Positions 1-5,968 of a stretch of DNA of 8,309 bases are shown in pieces (within the stretch, counting starts at the first letter, position 1; every line of letters starts with the position of its first letter). Where the stretch lies: assembly GCA_934573945.1 (NCBI GenBank), contig CAKTMQ010000069.1:1-8309 (forward strand), given 5' to 3'. Made by a program: the position numbers and the translations under genes. Under the pieces are notes generated by a model that saw only the letters and a program-made list of their open reading frames with translations, searched no databases and was not told the DNA's origin. This stretch comes from an uncultured Oscillospiraceae bacterium. Its GTDB lineage: Bacteria; Bacillota; Clostridia; Oscillospirales; Oscillospiraceae.

Positions 1-770
1 GTCAGCAGGGCGGCGCCGGTGGTGGCGGAGTCAGTGATGTACAGATCCCAAACGTTCTTGTAGTTGTCCAGATAAGTACCCTTGATGGTGGCGGGCTTGG
101 AGCTCACGCTGTCGTCACGGAACTCATAGAACAGAGGCATATTGGCCAGGTGGCCGGAGAAGCGCCAGGAGGAGCTGCCGTCCAGACCGGCGGAGGTGAA
201 GGCGTCGAAGCCCAGCTCGGAAGCACGGGCGTGAATGTCGTCAGCAACGGCCTTCAGGGTTTCGAAGTTGGTGATCTCGTCCACGGAGTGACCGGCCTGC
301 TCCAGCAGAGCCTTGTTGACGATGATGCCATAGGTCTCCAGGCAGTAGGCGATGGAGATGACCTCACCGTTGGCGTTCTTCAGAGCGTAGTCCTTGGAAG
401 CCAGCTCGTTGTACACGTCGGTGCTGCTCAGATCGTAGCAGAAATCACCCCAGGTAGCCACGCCGCCCTCGTTGCACTGGAACAGGGTGGGAGCGGCATC
501 CTTGTCCATCTCGGACACCAGCATGGTCTCGTACTCGCCGGAGGCGGCGGTCACGACCTTGACAGGCACGCCGGTCTGCTCGGTGTAGGTCTTGGCCAGA
601 GCCTGCCAGGCATCCTCGGCCTCAGGCTTGAAGTTCAGGTAATACACGCTGCCGGTGGCAGTGGTGTCGCCGCCCTCATCAGGGGTGGCATCGGGCTGCT
701 TGGTCTCGCCGCAGGCCACCAGAGACAGTGCCATCACGAGAGCAAGAAGCAGGGCAAGAAACTTCTTCAT
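1..770 (-). CDS. Carbohydrate ABC transporter substrate-binding lipoprotein (C-terminus beyond window)
   Basis: This is the extracellular binding protein of a sugar-type ABC importer; only the first 256 residues lie in the window and the frame is still open at base 1. Residues 1-20 form a lipoprotein signal peptide: two lysines, a run of Leu/Ala/Val/Met, then a lipobox ending LVAC with Cys20 as the lipid anchor. An acidic, Thr/Gly-rich linker follows (about 22-40). The mature part begins SVYYLNFKPE and contains VKVVTAASGEYE and SEMDKDAAPTLFQ, which I recognise as typical of family-1 sugar-binding proteins (COG1653) in Clostridia. Start choice: an AAGGAG is 9 nt before the ATG at 770 but only 3 nt before an in-frame ATG at 776, so 770 is preferred. 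The LacI-family gene lies 127 bp upstream on the same strand, suggesting a regulated uptake locus. The substrate cannot be read from sequence. The family is usually over 400 residues, so roughly 40% is missing. Confidence 0.9.
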   Translation of the reverse strand, partial: MKKFLALLLALVMALSLVACGETKQPDATPDEGGDTTATGSVYYLNFKPEAEDAWQALAKTYTEQTGVPVKVVTAASGEYETMLVSEMDKDAAPTLFQCNEGGVATWGDFCYDLSSTDVYNELASKDYALKNANGEVISIAYCLETYGIIVNKALLEQAGHSVDEITNFETLKAVADDIHARASELGFDAFTSAGLDGSSSWRFSGHLANMPLFYEFRDDSVSSKPATIKGTYLDNYKNVWDLYITDSATTGAALL

Positions 771-827
771 GTTCATAATCTCCTTTTTTGATTTTATTTT
801 CACAGCCTGCGCTGCAAAAAACGTGCG

Positions 828-850
828 TCTGCTTCCTTTCAGGAAGCAGA
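828..850 (-). repeat. 10-bp perfect hairpin in the leader of the binding-protein gene
   Basis: Arms 828-837 and 841-850 are exact complements (TCTGCTTCCT / AGGAAGCAGA) around a 3-base loop. On the minus strand it lies after the palindrome at 848-871, sharing three bases with it, and about 58 bp before the binding-protein start. A run of six T follows about 7 bases downstream in the minus-strand sense (815-820). It could be a weak terminator or attenuator between the repressor gene and the transporter gene, or a stabilising 5' leader hairpin. The distance to the T run makes a standard intrinsic terminator less likely. Confidence 0.5.
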
Positions 851-871
851 AAAAGCGCTAGCGCTTTTTCT
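848..871. promoter_or_regulatory. 24-bp perfect palindrome, probable LacI-family operator before the binding-protein gene
   Basis: Bases 848-871 form a perfect palindrome centred between 859 and 860, with core AGCGCTAGCGCT flanked by five A on one side and five T on the other. It stands 78 bp ahead of the binding-protein start and 27 bp after the LacI stop. On the minus strand, -10-like sequences (CATTAT or TACATT, about 875-882) lie just before it, so a bound protein would cover the start of transcription; no good -35 box is seen. LacI-family operators are palindromes of this general type, which fits the neighbouring regulator. An alternative is a short bidirectional terminator, because A and T tracts flank the GC core, but the fold would have only a few GC pairs and a tight loop. 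Confidence 0.6.
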
Positions 872-897
872 CTATAATGTATTCCGCTGCGATTCGC

Positions 898-1911
898 TTA
901 CGTCAGCTTTTTGACGCTGCCGCCCCGCCGCAGTACGGTGGGCAGCACCTCGTGGCGGTTGCCGTGGATCCCCTCCACCATGTCCAGCAGGATCCGGACG
1001 CTGTGGCGCCCCATTTCCTCCATGGGCTGGCACAGCGTGGTCAGAGGCGGGTCGATGTAGTCGGACACCTCGATGCCGTCGATGGCGATCACGGAACAGT
1101 CCTCCGGTACGGAGCGCCCGGTCTCCCGCAGCGCCCGCATGGCGCCGATGGCCATGTTGTCGGAGATGGCAAACACGGCGGTGAAGGAGCTGCCCTGCGC
1201 CAGTGCCTGCTGCATGGCGCGGTAGGCGCCCTGAATGTTGAACGAACCGGTGCGGATCACCAGTGAATCGTCCGGCTCGATGCCGGCCTCGGTCAGCGCC
1301 TGCAGGTATCCCTCATACCGCAGCTGGCTGATGGAGCAGTCATCCTGACAGGTGACCAGCGTGGCAATGCGCCGGTGGCCGTTGTCAATAAGATGCCGCA
1401 CCGCCTGATAGGCGGTCTCCTTGTCGGCGATGGCCACGGAGGAGTAGTCCTCCGGCCGCAGCGTGCCGTACTGGTTGGAGAAAGAGCAGCACACAAAGGG
1501 GATGTTCAGCAGTGCCAGATCGGCGGAGGTGTAGTCGAACCGACCGCCCAGCAGCATCACGCCCCGCAGCCGTTTTTCCCGCTCCATGATGGCGGCACGC
1601 TTCAGCTCGTCCTCATCGGAGCTGATCTGCTGCATGACCATGGTGTAGCCTCTTGCGGTGATGCAGCACTCTGCGGCACGGATAATATCGGTGTAGAACG
1701 GGTTGGAAACGCCCCGTACCACCAGACCGATGGCGTCGGACTTGGTCTTGACCAGATCCCGGGCGGAGTTGTTGGGGATGTAGTTGTTGCTCTCAATCAC
1801 ATCCAGCACCCGTTGACGGCTCTCTTCGCTGACATCGGGGCGGTTGTTCAGCACGCGGGAGACGGTGGTGACACTGACGCCGCTCATGCGGGCGATGTCC
1901 TTGATGGTCAC
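898..1911 (-). CDS. LacI/GalR-family transcriptional repressor
   Basis: A 337-residue regulator, the normal LacI-family length. Residues 2-24 (TIKDIARMSGVSVTTVSRVL onwards) are the N-terminal helix-turn-helix; the hinge helix follows around 44-53 (YIPNNSARDL), and the rest is a periplasmic-binding-protein-like sensor domain beginning AIGLVVRGVSNPFYTDI. FAISDNMAIGAMRAL and a C-terminal DPPLTTLCQPMEEMG are characteristic of the sensor domain. I use the GTG at 1911 because a GGGAGGG lies 6 bases upstream and the helix-turn-helix starts straight after it. The open frame continues up to a TTG at 2001, but that would put the promoter -10 box and the operators inside the gene. The downstream sugar-binding protein gene suggests it controls carbohydrate uptake. 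The dyads in its own promoter suggest autoregulation. The effector is unknown. Confidence 0.93.
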   Translation of the reverse strand: MTIKDIARMSGVSVTTVSRVLNNRPDVSEESRQRVLDVIESNNYIPNNSARDLVKTKSDAIGLVVRGVSNPFYTDIIRAAECCITARGYTMVMQQISSDEDELKRAAIMEREKRLRGVMLLGGRFDYTSADLALLNIPFVCCSFSNQYGTLRPEDYSSVAIADKETAYQAVRHLIDNGHRRIATLVTCQDDCSISQLRYEGYLQALTEAGIEPDDSLVIRTGSFNIQGAYRAMQQALAQGSSFTAVFAISDNMAIGAMRALRETGRSVPEDCSVIAIDGIEVSDYIDPPLTTLCQPMEEMGRHSVRILLDMVEGIHGNRHEVLPTVLRRGGSVKKLT

Positions 1912-1951
1912 GATGCTCCCTCCCTGTGGTGAACTGCCTTGAAATCGCTTT

Positions 1952-1976
1952 GGTAGCGTTACCGGAAACGTTTCCG
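1952..1976. promoter_or_regulatory. Two adjacent LacI-type operator dyads downstream of the lacI-family promoter
   Basis: Bases 1963-1976 are a perfect 14-bp palindrome, CGGAAACGTTTCCG, with the central CG typical of LacI-family operators. Overlapping it by one base is a second, imperfect dyad at 1952-1963 (GGTA-GCGT-TACC), also with a central CG; the two centres are 12 bp apart. They lie about 15-45 bp after the -10 box at 1992-1997 on the minus strand, so binding would block initiation or early elongation. The simplest reading is autorepression by the LacI-family protein. The 14-mer also resembles a catabolite-responsive (cre) site, so a CcpA-like regulator is an alternative. Confidence 0.7.
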
Positions 1977-1991
1977 ATTCGGATAACAAAC

Positions 1992-2020
1992 ATAGTAGCA
2001 ACTTTCACAGGGGGTGTCAA
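1992..2020 (-). promoter_or_regulatory. Sigma-A promoter of the LacI-family gene
   Basis: On the minus strand a perfect -35 box TTGACA (2020-2015) is followed after exactly 17 bases by TACTAT (1997-1992), matching TATAAT at four positions. Transcription would start near 1985, giving a leader of about 70 bases that holds the operator dyads and the Shine-Dalgarno sequence before the GTG at 1911. Confidence 0.8.
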
Positions 2021-2094
2021 TGCGGATTTTGAATTTTCGTTGATTATAACAGCTTTTTTGTGTCGATTGTCGTCATTTTGCCGAAGACTTTTTG

Positions 2095-2125
2095 AAAAAT
2101 GTGGGGACGGCGCCAGCCGTCCCCA
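2095..2125 (-). terminator. Intrinsic terminator of the Nudix gene
   Basis: Arms 2102-2111 and 2116-2125 pair perfectly over 10 GC-rich base pairs around a 4-base loop (GCCA on the plus strand). In the minus-strand direction the stem is followed after two bases by five T (2099-2095). It stands 24 bp after the Nudix stop codon and separates that gene from the LacI promoter. Confidence 0.85.
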
Positions 2126-2149
2126 TACAGGGAAGTATTGAGGGATGCA

Positions 2150-2626
2150 TTACAGCGGCAGCGGACGGCCATCCAGCGCGGCGTAAGCCAGCCGCTCCCC
2201 CTCATAGCGCAGCTTCATGGAGAAGAAGGGGGTGCCGGGCTCGTGGATCAGGTCGAGAAACAGCTTGTCGCCCGCCCACAGAGGCAGCGCCATCAGCTTG
2301 TCCTTGTGGATCCACTCCAGCACGCCCTCGTTGCAGTCGGTCAGCGTGCCTGTCCAGCCGGTGGCCGTAAAGACGTGCATATACTCCGTCTCCCACCGGT
2401 CGGAGACAAAGGTGACCAGTCCCCGGTAGCGGTAATCGGTCAGCGTCAGTCCTGTCTCCTCCCAGGTTTCCCGCAGCACGCACTCCTCCGGACTTTCTCC
2501 GTCCTCGAACTTGCCGCCGACGCCTACCCATTTGTCGTGGTTTACGTCATTTTTTTTCTTGACCCGGTGCAGCATCAGATAGTTGCCCTGGGGATCCTCT
2601 ATATAGCAGAGCGTGGAGTTGTACAT
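2150..2626 (-). CDS. mutX: Nudix hydrolase, MutX-like 8-oxo-dGTP diphosphatase
   Basis: A 158-residue cytosolic Nudix hydrolase. The Nudix box spans residues 38-60: G38, E44, then RETWEETGL (52-60), matching the GX5EX7REUXEEXGU signature except for Thr54 at the aliphatic position, a substitution I have seen in other family members. The catalytic Mg-binding glutamates E53, E56 and E57 are present. The surrounding sequence (LMLHRVKKKNDV before the box, DCNEGVLEW and a PFFSMKLRYEGE tail after it) and the length resemble streptococcal MutX, which hydrolyses oxidised dGTP to prevent A:T to C:G transversions. The start at 2626 has AAAGGA about 11 bases upstream, slightly long but with no better in-frame choice. 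It is divergent from the YgjP-like gene and has its own terminator. Exact substrate is inferred from resemblance; another nucleotide substrate is possible. Confidence 0.85.
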   Translation of the reverse strand: MYNSTLCYIEDPQGNYLMLHRVKKKNDVNHDKWVGVGGKFEDGESPEECVLRETWEETGLTLTDYRYRGLVTFVSDRWETEYMHVFTATGWTGTLTDCNEGVLEWIHKDKLMALPLWAGDKLFLDLIHEPGTPFFSMKLRYEGERLAYAALDGRPLPL

Positions 2627-2661
2627 AAGTGTCGCTTTCCTTTCGCAGTTCGTTGCCTTTT

Positions 2662-2690
2662 ACTGTACCACATCTTTTGCAATTTGTACA
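2662..2690 (-). promoter_or_regulatory. Candidate promoter of the Nudix gene
   Basis: Minus-strand boxes TGTACA (2690-2685) and TACAGT (2667-2662) are separated by 17 bases, each matching the sigma-A consensus at four of six positions. They lie 36-64 bp ahead of the Nudix start. This promoter interleaves with the plus-strand promoter at 2677-2705. It is weaker than the opposing one and is a spacing-based prediction. Confidence 0.5.
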
Positions 2691-2705
2691 GCGCCGTGGT
2701 ATACT
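2677..2705 (+). promoter_or_regulatory. Sigma-A promoter of the YgjP-like peptidase gene
   Basis: A TTGCAA box (2677-2682) is followed after 17 bases by TATACT (2700-2705). Transcription would begin near 2712, only about a dozen bases before the start codon at 2725, so the leader is little more than the Shine-Dalgarno AGAGG. Confidence 0.7.
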
Positions 2706-2724
2706 GAACAGAAGAGGTGATGGT

Positions 2725-3237
2725 ATGACGTATGAGATCCGCCGCTCCCGCCGCCGCACGGCAGCGCTGGAGGTGACCCGGGAGGGACAGGTACTGGTGC
2801 GTGTGCCGCTGTCCATGCCGGAGGAGGAGATCCGCCGCTTTGTGGCGGCGCATACGGCGTGGTTGGAGCGGGCGCAGGCCAGAGTGGCGGCGCGCCGGGC
2901 GGCACATCCACCCCTGACACAGCAGCAGGAGGCCGAATTGCGCCGCCGCGCTGCCGCCATACTTCCGGCCAAAACGGCGCACTACGCCGCCCTCATGGGC
3001 GTTGCCCCTACTGGGGTGAAGATCACCGCCGCCAAGACCCGATTCGGCAGCTGCTCGGGGAAGAACAGTCTCTGTTTTTCTCTCTACCTGATGCAGTATC
3101 CGGAGGCGGCCATTGACTACGTGGTGGTGCATGAGCTGGCGCACATCCGGCACCACGACCACAGCCCCGCCTTTTATGCAGAGGTAGCTCGTGTGATGCC
3201 GGACTATCGGGAGCGGGCAAGGCTGCTCCGGCAGTGA
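2725..3237 (+). CDS. YgjP-like (DUF45/WSS1-type) zinc metallopeptidase
   Basis: A 170-residue protein of the YgjP/DUF45 family of minimal zinc peptidases. The signature is in the C-terminal half: RFGSCS (106-111), then IDYVVVHELAHIRHHDHS with the HExxH zinc site at 136-140 (His136, Glu137, His140) and the probable third ligand His146, then a terminal MPDYRERARLL. The N-terminal part has the family's beta-rich start (YEIRRSRRRTAALEV) and an Arg/Ala-rich helix. YgjP in E. coli is longer, near 230 residues, so this is a compact version; the missing part is N-terminal. Start: ATG at 2725 has AGAGG 7 bases before it; the frame is open back to 2629 but those codons would cover the promoter. No signal peptide or membrane segment is visible, so it is cytosolic. 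The target is unknown. It is monocistronic, with a promoter at 2677-2705 and a terminator at 3278. Confidence 0.88.
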   Translation: MTYEIRRSRRRTAALEVTREGQVLVRVPLSMPEEEIRRFVAAHTAWLERAQARVAARRAAHPPLTQQQEAELRRRAAAILPAKTAHYAALMGVAPTGVKITAAKTRFGSCSGKNSLCFSLYLMQYPEAAIDYVVVHELAHIRHHDHSPAFYAEVARVMPDYRERARLLRQ

Positions 3238-3277
3238 GACGAAATGGCATGGTGAAAGCAAAAGTTTCCTGACAGTA

Positions 3278-3307
3278 AAAAAGGCACCTCATAAGAGGTG
3301 CCTTTTT
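3278..3307. terminator. Bidirectional intrinsic terminator between convergent genes
   Basis: Arms 3278-3290 and 3295-3307 pair over 13 bp (five A:T, then GGCACCTC with GAGGTGCC) around the loop ATAA. T runs lie on the 3' side in both directions, so it can end the peptidase transcript coming from the left and the transferase transcript coming from the right. Confidence 0.92.
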
Positions 3308-3383
3308 GGTACATAAAAGGGTTTAATGGGGCATAAAAAGGGGTGCGCGGGGGGATAAGCTCCATAGTCTGTCCGGAAGCTGC

Positions 3384-4781
3384 TCACACCAGCTTCTCGA
3401 AGTACTGGAAGGTCTCGTCGTCATGGGTGTGGCGCATACAGGAAGAGAGCATCCGGAAGGAGGCGGGATTTTCCCGATAGCACTTGGCCACTACCCGGGT
3501 CAGTCCCAGGCGGTACAGTGCCCAGTCCGCCACGGCGGAGAAGGCTTCGGTACCGTAGCCGTGACCGGCGTACCGGGGCGCAATGCGGCAGCCCTGCTCC
3601 ATGGTGCCGCGCCAGTCGCCGTTGTAGAGCACGACTTCACCGATGCAGTGGCCGTCCAGCCGGACGGCGAAGTTGATGGCGATGCGGTTGGCGAAGTCCT
3701 GCCGGGTCACATCCAGGAAATAATCCTCCGTCCATTCGCCCTGCAGGTCGGTGTGGTAGTCGTAGCCCCACCAGCGGTTGCGCTCGTCGTCCAGACACAG
3801 AGCATTGTAGGCCGCCTTGTCATCATCGGTGAAGGGGGAGAGGGTCAGCCGCTGGGTGGTCAGCTCCGGAATGTGGTGCAGAGCATCCAGCTCACAGCCC
3901 ACCTCCAGGCACAGCTTGCTGCCCAGTTCTGCCGGCAGATACTGGAGCTTGGAGGTGCGCAGACCCCGGTCGCGGCCGTCATCCTCCCGGTTGATCCAGC
4001 GGCAGTCGCCGCCGTAATAGCCGGCGAACAGCTGCACCATGGTGGGGTAGACGCCGGCGTGGGAATACAATGCCTTTTCCACGTGGCACACCAGCGTTTC
4101 ACCGCACTTTTCCGCCAGTGCCACCGCCAGCAGCCGTCCCTCCCAAAGGATGCCGCCGGCGCGGAAGATCCCCAGATCCAGATGAGTGAACATCTCCTGT
4201 GCCAAAGCCAGCTCCTTTTTCGCCTCAGGGCTCTGCTTCTGGAATTCCGCGGCATAGTCCTCCCAAAAGACAGCCAGCAGGGCGCTGTCCTGCGCGGTCA
4301 GGGGAATAAACCGAGCGCCCGGGTGCTCCTTGTGGAACTTGTTGATGTGGTTGCGCTGGCCGCTGTAATGCCGTCCGGCGAACTGCGCCAGATCCTCGGC
4401 GTGATAGAGATAGTCCTTCCATACCCGCTCGTTGGTGATGGTGACACGGGGCCAGCGCAGCGCCAGCTTGCCCGCTTCGGATTCCGGCACCACGGAGAAG
4501 ATGGGGCGCACGCCCTTTTCCCGGCAGAAATCCTCCACGGTGGCCAGCGCGGCATCCACGTCGCCGTCGGCGCCGGGGATGGGATAGTCAAACTGGCTCA
4601 CACCGCCGATGGTGTTGCGGATAATGAGGCATCCGTCCGTCTCGGCGTACTCGGAGTGCAGGTGATCCCGCCACATATATTTGATCCCGGCGCTGTATTC
4701 GCACAGCCGGTAGGTACAGTTTTCATAATAGGGACGCAGCAGCGCCATGGCGTCTGCCGTCACGGGGGTAAAGGTCAGCAT
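3384..4781 (-). CDS. Two-domain transferase: DUF2156 (LPG-synthase-C-like) fused to GNAT acetyltransferase
   Basis: A 465-residue protein with two acyltransferase-fold parts. Residues 1 to about 300 resemble DUF2156, the soluble catalytic domain of lysyl-phosphatidylglycerol synthase: YHAEDLAQFAGRHYSGQRNH (127-146) and WINREDDGRDRGLRTSKLQ (262-280) are its recognisable motifs. From about 306 a RimJ/RimL-type GNAT domain begins (ELTTQRLTLSPFTDDD), with the acetyl-CoA pyrophosphate-binding loop around 403-410 (RYAGHGYG). No membrane segments are seen, unlike full-length MprF, so it is probably soluble. Start: the ATG at 4781 has AAGGAG with a 7-base spacer; the frame extends to a TTG at 4799 that overlaps this Shine-Dalgarno and is rejected. 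The LysR-type gene ends 60 bp upstream on the same strand with no clear terminator between, so cotranscription is likely. DUF2156 proteins of this stand-alone type have no settled substrate, and none is assigned here. Confidence 0.82.
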   Translation of the reverse strand: MLTFTPVTADAMALLRPYYENCTYRLCEYSAGIKYMWRDHLHSEYAETDGCLIIRNTIGGVSQFDYPIPGADGDVDAALATVEDFCREKGVRPIFSVVPESEAGKLALRWPRVTITNERVWKDYLYHAEDLAQFAGRHYSGQRNHINKFHKEHPGARFIPLTAQDSALLAVFWEDYAAEFQKQSPEAKKELALAQEMFTHLDLGIFRAGGILWEGRLLAVALAEKCGETLVCHVEKALYSHAGVYPTMVQLFAGYYGGDCRWINREDDGRDRGLRTSKLQYLPAELGSKLCLEVGCELDALHHIPELTTQRLTLSPFTDDDKAAYNALCLDDERNRWWGYDYHTDLQGEWTEDYFLDVTRQDFANRIAINFAVRLDGHCIGEVVLYNGDWRGTMEQGCRIAPRYAGHGYGTEAFSAVADWALYRLGLTRVVAKCYRENPASFRMLSSCMRHTHDDETFQYFEKLV

Positions 4782-4841
4782 AAAAGGTCTCCTTGACAAG
4801 TGTTTTCTTTCGTGCGTTGTATGATAAACAGGCGGCAGGCA

Positions 4842-5714
4842 TCAGAGTCTGTCCACCATGTCGGCGGCAAAGGTGACGAAGCGGCGCACCACGCTCCGCA
4901 GATCCTTACGGGGCAGCGAGACGATGCCCAGCTCCCGGACGGCGGGCGGATCCAAAGGCAGTGCCAGCACGTCGTCGGAGCGTCCCTGCAGCACGAGGCG
5001 GCTGAGGATGCTGACGCCCAGACCGTGCTCCACCATGGAAATGATGACACTGTCACTCACCTGAGTATCCCGGATCACCGGCGTGACGCCGTGGCGCTCC
5101 AGCACCCGGAGAATGTCCAGATGAAAGCCCAGCGAGGGCATCAGGAATTCCTGACCGTCCAGCCGGCGGAGATCCAGACTGGCGGCGCCGCCGGTGTCAA
5201 AGTTCCGGGGCAGGATCGCCAGCAGAGGATCCGGCTTGAGGGGCGTCCAGTCCAGCGAGCTGCTCTCCTGCCGGCTGGCAAAAGCCATATCTACTCTGCC
5301 CTCCCGCACCCAGCGGTATACCTCCTCCACAGAGCCCATCTGTACATCCACGCTCACGCCGTCGTTTTCCCGACGGAATACCTCGATCAGCTCCGGCAGC
5401 CAGTGCATGGCGATGCTGGCATAGGAGGCCACGCGAATGGTGTCCTCCTGATGGGAATTGATGAGGCTGATCTCCCGCTCCAGTGACTGGTTGGCGGTCA
5501 GACATTGCTGCACCATGGGCATGATCCGCTGGCCGGAGGGCGTCAGCCGCACGCCCCAGCGATCCCGCACCAGAACGGGGAAACCGATCTCCCGCTCCAG
5601 ACTGTTCATCATGTGGGTCAGCCCCGACTGGGTGTAGCCCAGCTGCTGGGCGGCGCGGGTAAAGCTGCCGTATTCCACCGCCGCAGCCAGTGCTTCCAGC
5701 TTTTTGCTATCCAT
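4842..5714 (-). CDS. LysR-type transcriptional regulator
   Basis: A 290-residue LysR-family regulator of standard length. The winged helix-turn-helix occupies about residues 3-60 (LEALAAAVEYGSFTRAAQQL, then YTQSGLTHMMNSLEREIG and VRLTPSGQRI); a linker helix follows, and from about residue 88 the type-2 periplasmic-binding-like effector domain starts (DTIRVASYASIAMHWLPELI). GRVDMAFAS in the first effector subdomain is also typical. Start: AAAGGAGG lies 7 bases before the ATG at 5714 but only one base before an in-frame ATG at 5720, so 5714 is chosen. The transferase gene follows 60 bp downstream, so it may be a target or a cotranscribed partner. Unusually for the family, the nearest divergent gene is obgE, over 470 bp away and with its own promoter. 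The effector is unknown. Confidence 0.92.
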   Translation of the reverse strand: MDSKKLEALAAAVEYGSFTRAAQQLGYTQSGLTHMMNSLEREIGFPVLVRDRWGVRLTPSGQRIMPMVQQCLTANQSLEREISLINSHQEDTIRVASYASIAMHWLPELIEVFRRENDGVSVDVQMGSVEEVYRWVREGRVDMAFASRQESSSLDWTPLKPDPLLAILPRNFDTGGAASLDLRRLDGQEFLMPSLGFHLDILRVLERHGVTPVIRDTQVSDSVIISMVEHGLGVSILSRLVLQGRSDDVLALPLDPPAVRELGIVSLPRKDLRSVVRRFVTFAADMVDRL

Positions 5715-5746
5715 CGTCATGCCTCCTTTTCCACAATATACCACTG

Positions 5747-5775
5747 ATTGTAGCATGAGACTGCTGCAAATGCAA
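5747..5775 (-). promoter_or_regulatory. Promoter of the LysR-type regulator gene
   Basis: On the minus strand TTGCAT (5775-5770) and TACAAT (5752-5747) are spaced by 17 bases, and a TG one base before the -10 box makes it an extended -10. Transcription would start near 5740, giving a short leader of about 26 bases with the AAAGGAGG ribosome-binding site. Confidence 0.75.
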
Positions 5776-5840
5776 CCATCATATATGACATTTCTTCATA
5801 AAAAGATGAAAAAGTGTCGCTTTACATTCGGCGTGTTATC

Positions 5841-5855
5841 GTGTATTTTATACAC
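5841..5855. promoter_or_regulatory. Dyad matching a LysR-type T-N11-A binding box
   Basis: GTGTAT (5841-5846) and ATACAC (5850-5855) are inverted repeats around a 3-base centre, and within them T5842-N11-A5854 fits the general LysR-family box. It lies about 108 bp upstream of the predicted start of the LysR gene transcript, further than usual for autoregulation. The motif is loose and the region AT-rich, so this is a candidate only. Confidence 0.35.
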
Positions 5856-5901
5856 AGTAATTCTCCACATATTACTTTTCCTTTCTATCCTCAAATCCCT
5901 T

Positions 5902-5935
5902 TGATGGCTGCATGGTTTCCCCCATGCAGCCATCA
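5902..5935. repeat. 14-bp perfect inverted repeat without a T tract
   Basis: Arm 5902-5915 (TGATGGCTGCATGG) is perfectly complementary to 5922-5935 around a 6-base loop. Neither side is followed by a T run, so it is not a standard intrinsic terminator in either direction. It lies 33 bp before the orphan terminator at 5969 and could be an internal hairpin of a small plus-strand RNA, or a protein-binding dyad. Confidence 0.65.
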
Positions 5936-5968
5936 CCCTATTCCTCCTCGCGTATATTGTGGAGACAG

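Noticed and set aside
150..791. 213-codon open frame on the plus strand opposite the sugar-binding protein
   Set aside because: The minus strand encodes a lipoprotein with a clear signal peptide and family motifs; the plus frame is Gly/Val/Leu-rich with no motif.
1912..2001. N-terminal extension of the LacI-family protein to a TTG at 2001
   Set aside because: It would place the -10 box and operators inside the gene and add 30 residues before the standard LacI N-terminus; the GTG at 1911 has a proper Shine-Dalgarno.
2629..2724. 32-codon N-terminal extension of the YgjP-like protein
   Set aside because: It would be translated through both divergent promoters, while the ATG at 2725 has AGAGG in place and begins at the usual family motif.
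3423..4796. 457-codon open frame on the plus strand opposite the DUF2156-GNAT gene
   Set aside because: It mirrors a gene with recognisable domains, has no domain motifs of its own and no ribosome-binding site or promoter. Long antisense frames are common in GC-rich genes.
4782..4799. TTG start for the transferase six codons upstream
   Set aside because: It overlaps the AAGGAG that is ideally spaced for the ATG at 4781.
5796..5933. 45-codon minus-strand frame with GAGGAGG 9 bases before its ATG
   Set aside because: Its start lies inside the 14-bp hairpin, its codons (AGG, AGA, ATA) are unlike the neighbours, and the product has no recognisable pattern. Conservation in relatives would be needed to revive it.
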